64,000 nucleotides of DNA from Anisodus tanguticus. Taxonomy: Eukaryota > Streptophyta > Magnoliopsida > Solanales > Solanaceae. Location: positions 22,291,001-22,355,000 of the forward strand of contig CM067539.1 of assembly GCA_034509755.1 (NCBI GenBank), written 5' to 3'. How positions within the stretch are numbered: the stretch's first letter is position 1; every line of letters begins with the position of its first letter. The position numbers and the translations under genes are program-made. This document shows, one piece after another, positions 22,376-32,832 of this stretch. The notes beneath the pieces were generated by a model. That model did no database searches and was not told where the DNA came from. It worked only from the letters and a program-made list of their open reading frames with translations.

Positions 22376-23713
22376 GGCTACTGCCCCCAAAAAACACTAA
22401 AGGAGGATGGAGAGAAATGTATTTTATTTATAGAAAAATAAAAATGAATATAGAAAGGATTTTATCAGTATACAAGGATGAATAAATGGGTGAAGATATT
22501 TTTTTTACTAAAATTACTTTAAAAATCAAATTGTCTTTAACTGTTACTAAGTCATGGGAGGAATATTTATGCACTTTGCCTAAACATTTAAGTAGTTGTT
22601 TCTTTGAGAATCAAAATTATTTTGAGAAGTCCCTCCGTGTTTTATTTCTGCTGATAATTGAACCTGAGATCTTCATTAATCATCAGGACACGTCCTTGAA
22701 GCGGAATCAAAAGTAGTAGTGATTCAAAGAGGAGCAAAGAAAATCAGGAAGAGATTGTAGGAACTATTGGTTAAATATGATTAACAGAATGAGAAGAGAG
22801 AGACTAATGCTAAGTTAAAAATGGCATCAGTTAGTTGATTGAAATTGTCATTTTTGGTATTAATAAAAGTTTGGTGGTGTTTAGTTGAAAACTTTCTACT
22901 GAACTTTCAAAAATAAAAATTGAGTTTTTGCAGACTGAAACTATATTTGTTTGTCTTGCTTATTTTTCTTCTCTTTGTTGGGCAAGCTTTTCTTGAGTTG
23001 GTGTGGTAGATCTGATAGTCTCGCGAGCTGAGTCTCTAGTCCATAAAGCTATACATGTAAAAACGAACGTGCTTTGGTCCTCAACTTCCCTTACAATACT
23101 TCTTTCACGACGAGATGCAAGGAAAAAGAAGAAATCAAGCAAGTATGCAGATGTGTTAGACATAAGAAAACCTTAGTAGAGAAATTTCCCAGAATGGCAT
23201 CATCAGCATAAAATTTACGAGTAAACTACCCCAAGTGGAGCCAAATAACATACTTTTCATTGTAAACTGAACTACAAATTCTGTTGATGTTAAAGTAATC
23301 AAGCTACAAAACTGGATATTGTTGACTTCAACAGTCAACTTATTCATAACTGAGCTTCAGATTTACTTACTGCAGCTAGAAGAAAATAACTCTTGTGAAG
23401 TCACAAACTTGCAAATAATGTAATATTGTTGTAAGCTACTAAAAGGGCAGGGCAGCCCGGTGCACAATTGTTGTAAGCTACTATTTTCTTTAAACAGTTC
23501 ATGAGAAAGGCCATGCTGCAGCTGCTCCCAGGAAATTAAAAGCATAGCCATTCCCAGAAACATGTTAAAATACATTTTATACCATCTTTCTCAATTTGCA
23601 TCTATGTGGCTAAGACCTATCAATTGTGAACCTTAAAACTATTTCTTCGGGAGATCTTCCAGGTACCATAAAGGCCAAAACCAGTCAGCCCCACGTTAAC
23701 TTTGAGAACAACT
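22376..23713. other. Intergenic region between TrmB and the COQ5 fragment
   Basis: This holds the upstream region of TrmB (AT-rich, no clear TATA element chosen) and the 3' side of the COQ5 fragment. A short repeated piece GGGCAGGGCAGCCCGGTGCAC near 23446-23467 resembles the start of an Au SINE. No other gene was recognised. Confidence 0.45.
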
Positions 23714-25602
23714 CTAAAACTTCAACCCTGAATGGATTGCGACAACTCTACCAACAAGGTTCTCGTATTCTACCTTTTGAAATCCAGCTTCTGCAATCAT
23801 TTTAGCAAATTGCTCCTGCATACAATTAAAATAAAATTAGTGAAAAGGCTGAAGCAGTTGCACAAATTGTAGGTGAATCTCTAGTAATGCTCCTAAAAGA
23901 CCAACTCAAAAACTTTAAAGCACTGAGTGGACAGATTCAAAACCTTTGAACACTCTCCTCTATACATGTGATGTGGGACATTTTATAACACACACCAGCA
24001 AGGGGAACCCAATTTTTGGAGTTCACCCATATTCTTGAATGCCAACGTGAGACAGGCTTACCAAAGGTCAGCTTTGATGTCATATGAAAGAATCTGTGAA
24101 AATCATCCAACCATTGAACCTTAAGGCAATGGTTGGAATTGTTCAATTCCTTTATATACCCCTTCGGATGCCCTTATCTATCCTATGCAGAACATTTAAA
24201 TAAATAAAAAAAAGAACAATAGGACAAATTGAAGTAACAGAGAAGGAAAGTATTCCAACATATGAGCAATTTCCTTTTATTGCAATTCCCTTGTGGTCCG
24301 GCCCTTCCTCGGACTCTGCGCATAGCGGAAGCTTAGTGCACCGGACTGCTCTTTTTTTTTAAAAATGCTAACCATACTTTCTCACTTCATATCCAAGCAC
24401 CCTTTAAGAATTTAACTTTCTTTTAAGAAGGGCATCCATCCATGACCACAATAACAAGTCTCATCATACTAGGAAGACAAAGTAGGGCAGCCCGGTGCAC
24501 TAAGCTCCAGCTATACGCGGGGTCCGGGGGAAGGGCCGGACCACAAGGGTCTCAAAAAGCAAAATTATGCATACGAGTTCTCAAATTGGTGATATTTAGC
24601 CATCCACGGGTAGTGATCATTAGCCGGGATTCACCATGACTGTCAACAAATTAGCTGATGCTGTTACGAATGATAAGAAAGTTCCATGCTTAATACCTGT
24701 GGAGGGAAACGGCGGACGCTCTCAACCAAGTACTGATAAGACTCTCGATCACCTGTCACTAGCTCACCAACTGCTGGGATGACTGAGAATGAGTAGACCT
24801 CATACCTGAAGAAAAAAAGAACACGCAAATTTGAAACCTGCAGGAGATAACTCATACAAGCGCTATCACAAGTAATGGACTCACAAATCTCAAATTTTGA
24901 TTAACCAAGCCGAAGGAAAACCAGCATATTACGGAAGTAAGGCTTGCATAGTACAAACAAAGATCATGCACAACCTGATTTTTAATCCATGGATAGAGAG
25001 AACTGTTGCTAATCATGTTATCTAAATATTGATCTAAGGAGCACGTTTTCAACTTCAAATTAAAATATCACAAGCAACGAAATATATGCAGACTTCAGTT
25101 TAACTTATGCAAGAAAACTCTATTGATTGTCTAAGTTCCACTAGGGGGTTCCAGGCTGCAGAAGTTCTTGTATATAAAGCAGCATCCATTAAAGAGCAAC
25201 TCAGAGTACATGGCTATTTGAACTATAAACTAGGCCTGAGGGAACGCATTATTTTCTTTTCCCTTTTCCCCTGTACTTAGGTTATTTTGGTGAATAATTT
25301 GGCAAACAAAGGAATCCACTAAGCTCTCTTGGGCGACGCCATTAAAAGTGATAATCTTTGAAACGCAGTTAGAACTTATCCAAACAAAGAAGGCGAAAAT
25401 GGGACAAAGTTGAGATTTAACTGAGTAGGTCAAACAATACTCATGGACCTCTTATCGATGTGCAATTGCATGGTGATAATAAATAACTGAAGGCATATAG
25501 GCCATCCATTCTACGACAAGAAAAACTTACAAGTCCTTATACACGGGGATATCAACGTGGCTCAGTTCAAGGCAAAGAAACCTTCCTCCCCTTTTAAGCA
25601 CC
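23714..25602 (-). CDS. COQ5: COQ5 methyltransferase, last three exons only (gene fragment)
   Basis: Exons 25602-25531, 24805-24697 and 23815-23714 (TAG stop) have proper GT/AG borders and agreeing phases, and encode 93 residues. Motifs RVLKRGGRFLCLELSHVD, YSFSVIPAVGELVTGDRES, YLVESVRRFPPQ and KVEYENLVGRVVAIHSGLKF are the C-terminal third of the mitochondrial 2-polyprenyl-6-methoxy-benzoquinol C-methyltransferase of ubiquinone synthesis. The expected upstream exons with the SAM-binding core were looked for between 25603 and 28489 and not found. The Arg in LVGRVV replaces a Gly that I recall as usual in plant COQ5. The splice structure excludes a processed copy, so this is probably a truncated duplicate, less likely a gene whose 5' exons have been displaced. 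Confidence 0.8.
24289..24350 (-). repeat. Au-SINE-like 5' segment, minus orientation
   Basis: Read on the minus strand: AGTCCGGTGCACTAAGCTTC, CGCTATGCGCAGAGTCCG, then AAGGGCCGGACCACAAGG. These are the first blocks of Au-type SINEs. It lies in the last intron of the COQ5 fragment and is inverted relative to the copy at 24485-24552. Confidence 0.6.
24485..24552 (+). repeat. Au-SINE-like 5' segment, plus orientation
   Basis: Reads GGGCAGCCCGGTGCACTAAG, CTATACGCGGGGTCCGGGGG, GGGCCGGACCACAAGGGTCT. It is a partial Au SINE head ending after about 68 bases. With the opposite copy 135 bases away it could form a hairpin in a COQ5 intron transcript. Confidence 0.6.
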
Positions 25603-28489
25603 CTGACAAACCAAAACCATCAAGTTTGACGTATTAATCAGTTGATGGGTGCTTGAGACAAGAAAAAAAGGTATTTTGATAGCAGCAATCAACCATATAA
25701 ACCATCAGCATTAACATGAGTTAAATTTCAAATCCTATACATCAGTACTCCAAGAGATGGTAAAAAGCAAGAAAAAAAAGTTCCTTGAGATTTGCTCTTG
25801 CATCGGATGGTTGATCAAATTATCAAAAGAGCATATCAAAAACAACTATTACCAATTTACCATATAGTATAATTACGAATTACTGGACCTATCAAAGTCC
25901 TGTGGGCTCCAATGCGAAAAGGGGCAATTTTCCAGACTCTGATATCTAGACTTCTATAAAGCCCCTACTTTAACTGCTAAGAAAACAAACTGTCTCCAGC
26001 TTGATATACCACCATGAACTGCTATAAGCTGGAGGAGACAAAATCTAGCAAATTGCTTACAAATATAAATCTCAAATGAAGTAATGTCGACATGGGCTTT
26101 GTTCCCATCAGCCAACGGAAATATTGAAAAGTCTGTCTATGCAACATAACCCCATAACCTGAATCCTGATACCCCCTTCACCATTAGTAGGGTCATAGGG
26201 AGGAGGACTACCCACCTTCTGTACAGTCATCAGTCACTTTATTTTGCATCATCTCCCTGAGAGGCAGCAGTAAGGAGGATCACCTTCTTCCATTTCTATT
26301 TATTTTAATTTCGTCTTGTATTTTGAATAGTTCAATGTTTGCATATATCCATCCATTAATAATAATAAAAAGAAAACTATTTTTTGGCCTTCCAACTTCT
26401 TAATGCAAGAAAATCATCTGTAAAAATAATCACCATTCATTTACATGTGTGTTCCTATAAGTGAAAATGTAAGTAATTTACCAAAAATATTAGTCATCAA
26501 CTTCAAGAAAGTGGCTCACTCAAACAGAAGAAAGTTACAAAAACTCAGGTCCCCACCCCAAAAGATTGAAAAAAAAGCTTTGTATATGGTTAAAAACTGT
26601 TCATCCAAATTACTAATTCTTCAAAAAAACAGGTTCTTTTCTTTTGGGAAGCACTAGCAGAAACGATAAAATCATGATATACTATTAGGTATGACAACAC
26701 GTTTACCAAACCTAAATTCAATAACCATTATAGCTAAAAAGTCATCTTCCCAATAGAAAGATTTCTATGGTCTTCCTTCATTTGAAAAAAGAAATATTCC
26801 GTAATCCTCATAATGCACCCACATACAAACACCAAAATAATATAAGAATGTAAATATATGCATACATGACAAAGAAAATTGAAAGCTTGGTGGCAATACA
26901 TTGAGGACAAGTTCTTTCGTACCAACGTCGCCATTACTTATCCTAAATTATGTAACAAGCCTACAAAACAACAAACACCCTCCAAAGTTATTTATGTAAG
27001 TAGCTCACCCAAAAAGTTTTACTAAAGTACTTGCCCTGTTTTTTTAGTGTTTGGGACAAATTAAATGAATCTAATGTACCCCTTTTCGTTTATTGCAATT
27101 CACAAGTCTGTCAATTGAGTGGATCATATATTCTTTTGGTCATAAAAGCAAGACACGTACAATTGAATGAACCAAAGAAAAAGAAGCTTTCCTTAAAATT
27201 GTTAAAGTAATCAGAAAGGAACAAGAATATACAGGTTAATTACTTTATATTTTAACTTCTACTTACATATCTTAACAGTGTAAAAGAATTCTTAAAAATA
27301 TTTACAAGTAATTGTTCATAAAAATTAGAATTATCTTCTTAAAAATAATGCATATTATGTTACAATCCTCTACTTATCATCGAAATTAGAAAATTAGGCT
27401 GGCAATAAACAATTACTATGGCCTATGGGCATGGGCGGCTCAACAACAAGAACAGTGACTTAAAGTCATACTTTAATTAAAGGACCTTATTTTTTAAAAA
27501 ACAATTATATATATTTTCATTTAAAGCCTATTTTTTAACTTTTTGAGTTGTAAAGTTGTTAATAATTATTTTATAAACTATTTAATATGTGTTGAGACAT
27601 TATTAATCTTAGCTAATAGAATTTGATTTAAGTATTGAAATAATTTTTGATGTTTCAATATACATATTGCAATGCTTTAAGCTTGAAAAAAAAGGAAATA
27701 AAGAATGCGAAAATGTCTTTCCTTTTTATACAATATTTATTTTTCTACTTTGAAATACACAATATTGCTCTTTTTAAAAAGATTAATCTATAAATTTAGT
27801 ATGGATAAAAGTTAGAGCCTATTACAGCGGATTGTGCTGGGATAAAGAAGATCCTCCTACCTTAGTCCCCCTTTAATGAAATTGGATTAATCGAATGCTA
27901 ATAGCAAATACCAATAAAATATCCAAAGAAAAAATGAAATCCCAAAAATTTTGCGGCCTAAAGCAAGCCCTTGCTTTGGCCGCTTCACCCTATGGCCGGC
28001 CCTGCCTATGGATTGTTTATGTTCAACTTGATGGTGTCCTTTTCAGTGTACACAAAAAGTATAAACTCATATTATACAATAATATCTCGAATATCCCATA
28101 AATTCCCGGAAAATTCAAAAAGAGATTAAGACACTAAATAATGTATTTATCAAACTTGACGTTCTTGGGGATCAAATACATCACAAGAAGTTTTTACTAC
28201 ATTCGAAAATTATGCTACTAACAGCTCTCGAATTACGAATAATTATTAGAAGAGAAGAATAAGAGAATAAATAAATTTGTATCCACTATATTCATCAATA
28301 AAGTCTATGTTTCTCCAAACAAACAAACAAAAAAGATTATACAATATAGCAGTACGAGTAGGAGTATTATTTTAAGATAGACCCATCAAGTATCAAGCAA
28401 GACGGGCATGGGAATATGAGCACCACAAAACTCCAGAAATAAAGTAGAATACTTAAAAGTTAGTGGGCCGGAGAAGGCAAGTGGGGAAA
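25603..28489. other. Intergenic region, AT-rich, contains a hAT-type insertion
   Basis: No exon of COQ5 or of any other family was recognised. Sequence around 26080-26280 is less AT-rich but has no open family match. The only clear structure is the 575-bp element at 27430-28004. Confidence 0.45.
27430..28004. mobile_element. Non-autonomous hAT-type element
   Basis: Ends are CATGGGCGGCTC on the left and GGCCGGCCCTG on the right, which as inverted ends compare as CATGGGCGG and CAGGGCCGG. The flanks are CCTATGGG (27422-27429) and CCTATGGA (28005-28012), an 8-bp duplication with one mismatch, the length expected of hAT elements. Internally AT-rich without transposase. Confidence 0.55.
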
Positions 28490-28654
28490 ATGGCTATGAG
28501 TCTAGCATGGTTATCACCATGCACCACCACCATTTCACCATACAAACTCAATACTACTACTCCTAGGCGCTGCAGCTGCTGCTCTGCCATTTCTTCTCAA
28601 GCTGACTTGCCAACAAGTACTTCAACCACCATTCGCCCTGCTGTTATTCTTACG
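28490..28654 (+). CDS. First exon of a probable plastid-targeted protein, perhaps an alpha/beta-hydrolase; orphaned
   Basis: ATG at 28490 (another in-frame ATG 6 bases later) opens 55 codons up to a possible donor TTACG/GTTTGC. The sequence is Ser/Thr-rich with MAMSLAWLSP at the start and RPAVIL at the end, as in a transit peptide followed by a first beta-strand. RPAVIL immediately before a PGLGNN-type loop is what I recall from a plant alpha/beta-hydrolase family, but that loop is not present downstream. Within about 80 bases the sequence runs into a copia LTR, and no later exon was found in the window. The assignment to a family is tentative; the gene is probably truncated. Confidence 0.4.
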
Positions 28655-28728
28655 GTTTGCATTTTTCTCTTTCTCACTCTTTTGTCTATATGTTCATTTC
28701 CTCCCGGGGAATCCAATGTTGTTGCCCC

Positions 28729-28922
28729 TGATAGAATATATGTATATTGGTACCGTATACACATATTTTCTTACCATATTATTAGAATTCTTGTACATCT
28801 GTAATTATGGTAGTAGTCTTATATTAGGAAAAGGTAGATTTAATTTTCATAATTAAATATTGTATATCATGTATATAAACCTTGGACATTAATGAAAATA
28901 ATCAATGAATTATTCTCTTTCA
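28729..28922 (+). repeat. copia LTR with adjoining primer-binding site
   Basis: The end CATTAATGAAAATAATCAATG ... TCTTTCA followed by TGGTATCAGAAGTCTAGG (28923-28940) resembles the end of the LTR plus primer-binding site at 3950-3980 of the first copia element. The left border is approximate, placed at TGATAGAATATATG. It is in plus orientation, but what follows is antisense pol. Confidence 0.65.
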
Positions 28923-28964
28923 TGGTATCAGAAGTCTAGGGCAAACTTTTCCTTCTACACTAGG

Positions 28965-29590
28965 TTACGTGGTAGGGTGATTTAGTGACATTAGAATTGA
29001 GATTAAAATGTCGTTTTGGTTTAAATTACCACGTTGGCTACGAGTAACGGACCCTTGACTCGGAATAGAAATGGACCAGACCTGGGTCGGTGTATGGACG
29101 TCGGAACTGACTGGACTGAGAGGTGGGTCACGTGTTGGGCCAGCAGGCGGTGGGCCTGCCGGCCGAGAGGACTGCGGGATGGAAACTGGGCCAGCAGGCA
29201 GTGGGCCTGCTGGCAAAATTGGGTGACGGGTGGAAGTTGGGCCAGCAGGCAGTGGGCATGCTAGCTGAAATTGGTCACGGGAAGGGATTGGGCCAACAGG
29301 CAGTGGGCATGCTGGCTGAATTTGGTCACGGGTCTGCTGGTCCAGATCTCGAGGTGTAGACCGGACCAAATGGTGGACCATATACAGTGAGAGTCCATCA
29401 TTCAAAAAATTATAAGAATTAGACACGGCATTACACAATTTAGCAAACGAAAATTGGGTTTCATCAAAAATGACATGGCGACTAATTATGATTTTATTAG
29501 AGGATAAATCAAAATATTTGTAATCATGATGATTAGAAGGATAACCCAAAAATACACAAGCGGTATAATGGGCTTGAATTTTGTTAATTG
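28965..29590 (-). pseudogene. copia pol fragment (integrase end to IN-RT linker), antisense
   Basis: The minus-strand frame encodes GYPSNHHDYKYFDLSSNKI, SRHVIFDETQFSFAK and YNFLNDGLSLYMVHHL, matching 6370-6580 of the first copia element, followed by a Pro/Ala-rich linker and a segment matching 6840-6905. It is open for 194 codons. It lies head-on against the plus-strand LTR and primer site at 28729-28940, so it is not a normal element order. Its other end meets the hAT terminus. Confidence 0.8.
29137..29340. repeat. 51-bp tandem repeat within the antisense copia pol
   Basis: Four units start with GGGCCARCAGGC at 29137, 29188, 29239 and 29290, exactly 51 bases apart. Each unit codes (minus strand) for 17 residues of the ACPLPAGP or AGPLPAGP kind. 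The related element at 3672-8739 has only about one such unit near 6590-6660, so the array expanded in this lineage. Confidence 0.85.
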
Positions 29591-29608
29591 TAATGGATGG
29601 GAAAAGAG

Positions 29609-32600
29609 TAGGTCTGGCCAGTGGGCCAGGCTCGGGTCTGGCGGGGTTGGGGCCGGACGGGCGAAGGGGGGCGGGGGCGGGTCTGGCGGGGTCTGGCGAC
29701 TTGCTCCAGTTCCGTCCCGATCCCGATCCCGTCGGAATCGGGTCGGGGCGGTGTCGGGTCGGGGCGGTGTCGGGGCGGGTTATGGCGGGTTTTCCTTTTT
29801 TTTTTTTTTAATAACATATGTATAAAAAAAAACTCAATAAACAAGACAAGATAGTGTAATAAAAATATCTCAATGCTGTTTTTGTGCCTCTTATATTATT
29901 TAATAAACATATGATTTTTTTGTAATACAAATACAATTGTCTAAAATCTAAATTGCAACTTTGTGGTGTTGTCCAAAAGTTGCAAATTACATAATAAAAT
30001 TGCAATTAAAAAAATTACATTCTCAAAAAAACCTGTTCTAATTGCTTGATAATTTCCTGTGGTTCTTCGGTTGGAATTGGTATTTGTTGGTCAAATTGAT
30101 CCATGTCGCTTCCACTACCTTCGGATAAGATTTCATTGTAGTTTTCGTCTTCTTCTTCGTTGATCTCCGGTTAACCTCACCTTCTCTGCTCCGCTCGTAT
30201 CCAATCTCTGAATAATACTGCAATTTCCAAGCTGTCTCCGGCTAATGAGTGTCTGTGGTCTCCTATTTGATATCTGCCGCCAGAAAAAGCGCTTTCAGAC
30301 GCAGTTGATGACGCTTGAATGTTCAAAACATCTCGGGTCATCATTAAAAGTGTCGGAAAGGTCTTTTCATTCCCTCTCCGGTATTTCAGCAAGTTTTCAT
30401 GTCCATCTTCATTGATAACTTCTTGGTACGGTACAGAACCCTGCAAAACAAAAATATCCAACTCGCTAATTTGGTTAGTAGTAGAGGTACGGCCACACAT
30501 TCTATTTCTAAGACTTTCAATACTAGCCGCAGAAACAACATGTCTTTTGTGAGGTTGTGTTGAAGGTGGTAGTTTTAATTAGTGATTTAGTACCGTCTAT
30601 TTTAATAGTAGGATTTAAAACAGCACCAATAATATAAATAGTGGGAATAGGAATAAAATATTTTTTATTTTGATAAACATTTTTTTAATAGCTGCCATAT
30701 AAGCTGGATTTTTCATATATTCACTAAGTAATAAAAATATTAGAGTTATATAAAACAAAATAGTTGAAATAGTAGGATAATATATACCGGAAAATTCTTT
30801 TGTTGCTTGAAAAAATTTCTCTAAAAATACAATAAGTTCAAAAAAAATTACCCAATCACTATCTACAACCATATCAGCTGGATTTTGATTATGAGAGATA
30901 AAAAATAAAGTTATAGGTTTTCTATAGTCATAAGCAACAAATAGTTGCTCGTATAAAGAATTTCACCTAGTGGATACTTCTTCTGGAATTTTTCTATAAG
31001 GTAATCCACAATCGTGACAAATTTTTTTATATTCTTTTCTTCGTTGTACTCTATTACTTTTAAAAATAAAGTTTATAGCAAATTGTATTTTACTAAGAAT
31101 GTCTTGAAAAAGTGATAGACCATCCTTTACAATTAAGTTATATATATGTCACGCACATTTTATATGAAAATGATCTGGAAAAGATGGAGTTAAACTATTT
31201 TTTAAAATTGTAATAGCGTAATTGTTAGAAGAAGCGTTATCTAATGTAATAGTCATAATTTTATCGGTTATTCCATAATAATGGCACACTTGATAAATAT
31301 TATCTGCAATAAAAGTACAAGTGTGCCTATCATCTACATATCTATACGCTAAGATACGTTTTTGCATAGACCATTTATAATCTATCCAATGACAAGTTAC
31401 CGTTAAATAATCATGGCCGTTAGTACTACGACCTATATCAGACGTGATAGATACTTTGCCATTAAAATGATATAATGAATAACGTAAATATTGTTGATAT
31501 TCAGGTGCAAATTTAAATACATCTCTCTTAACAGTTGATCTAGGAAAACCGTTAAAAGCAGGATTATATATATCTCTAATGTAATGAATAAAATCGGGAG
31601 ATGAAGGAAATGAAAAAGGCAAACCCTCCACAACAACTAATTTTGATATTTCTTCCCTATCTCTATGTTTATTGTATTTAGGGCCTACAATTTCCCCCGT
31701 CATAGGGTTAATTTAACCCTGTACTTGGTCCGGGACAGTATCAGTATGTGAACCTTGTCCCGATGGAGCGGGCGTTTGCGCACCCGGTTTTGAAGCCTGT
31801 TATTGGGCATACCTAGCTGGATGAGCACTTACTACGTGTCTAATTAAACCCCCTGTCCCACCGTGACCTTTTCCAGTTTTAAATTTTATAATATTTTTAT
31901 AAATTTTACATATAGCTACTTGATTCTCTACGTCCTATCAAAAAATGTCCCGTTTTGCTGGACCTCGTCTCATACTAGGGGGAATATGAGGCATTTCAGT
32001 TGAAGGTGCACTAGTGGGTGTGTTGTCATCAACATTAGTGGGTGTATCATCTAGATCATCGTCTAAATTAAAGTCTTCTTGAGTTCCGTAAAAATAGCTC
32101 CTCGTCTAAATCTAATGGTATTGTAGGAAAATGTTGAGTATCAACAAAATCATCCTGTGTAGGAATAAGATGACTAGAAGAAGTACCCTTGCCCTGGTTG
32201 CCCCTACTAGAAGAAGCACCCTTACCCTTAAACATACCTCTTAATCCTTCCATTTTAATTATGATAATAAATAATTAAAGATAATAAAATTAAGTGCGCT
32301 AAATAAAATAAACATACAATAATAATTTAATGAAGAAACAAATGTACCAAACGTCGACGTGTAATCGAGAGGTTGAAAATTGAAACTTTGCTCGATGGAA
32401 GATCCTCAAGCTAGTTGCCAACTTCACTCCCAATTCCCAAATGAATAAATAAAATTGAATATTTAGTAAATAATGTAGACTTATAGAGAGATATATTGAG
32501 AGACTAGAGGGATTGTAGGAAGATTTGTGAGAAAGATGAAGAGAAAATGAGTTATTTATAGTTGGAAAATTGGATTAAAGTATAAATATAATAACTTATG

Positions 32601-32788
32601 GTTAAAAATAAATATTAAGGGGTAGGGGGGTTGGGGGAGGGGGGGAGGCCAAAAAAGGTCATTGCCCAATGGCCAAAATCTAAAATGGTCGTTGGTGCAA
32701 CAACTATATTTGCAAATGGGGGACTAGGGGCGGGACCGGGGAGGGCACGGGGCGGGGTCGGGCCGTCCCGGCCCACTGGCCAGCCTTA
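29609..32788 (-). mobile_element. hAT transposon, degenerate
   Basis: Inverted ends: the left reads TAGGTCTGGCCAGTGGGCC, the right (reversed) TAAGGCTGGCCAGTGGGCC. Next to each end lies a G/C-rich array: GGGTCTGGCGGGG and GGGCGGGG units at 29630-29785, and GGGCGGGACCGGGG-type units at 32725-32780. Between them is a broken hAT transposase on the minus strand. No 8-bp target duplication was recognised: the left flank ends GAAAAGAG, the right begins CTTCAAAC. Confidence 0.8.
30177..32253 (-). pseudogene. hAT transposase remnant
   Basis: Pieces in order on the minus strand: a Ser/Gly-rich start at 32253 (MEGLRGMFKGKGASSS); a BED-type zinc-finger region near 31900-31800 (ICKIYKN, with Tyr for the second Cys, then GLIRHVVSAHP); the catalytic-domain part at 31703-31149 (FNGKVSITSDIGRS, TCHWIDYKW, MTITLDNASSNNYA); a middle part to about 30620; and the C-terminal dimerisation region at 30500-30177 (ASSTASESAFSGGRYQ, then IAVLFRDWIRAEQ). 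Several stops and frame changes prevent expression of a full transposase, which would otherwise cut and rejoin the element. Confidence 0.82.
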
Positions 32789-32832
32789 CTTCAAACATAG
32801 ATTGGATACACTAACTTGAGTTTGAGGGGGAA

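Noticed and set aside
29034..29359. Plus-strand open frames with GQQAVG repeats
   Set aside because: Antisense of the tandem repeat in copia pol; the minus strand carries the recognisable protein.
29526..29854. Gly/Arg-rich open frames on both strands
   Set aside because: Products of the G-rich subterminal array of the hAT element.
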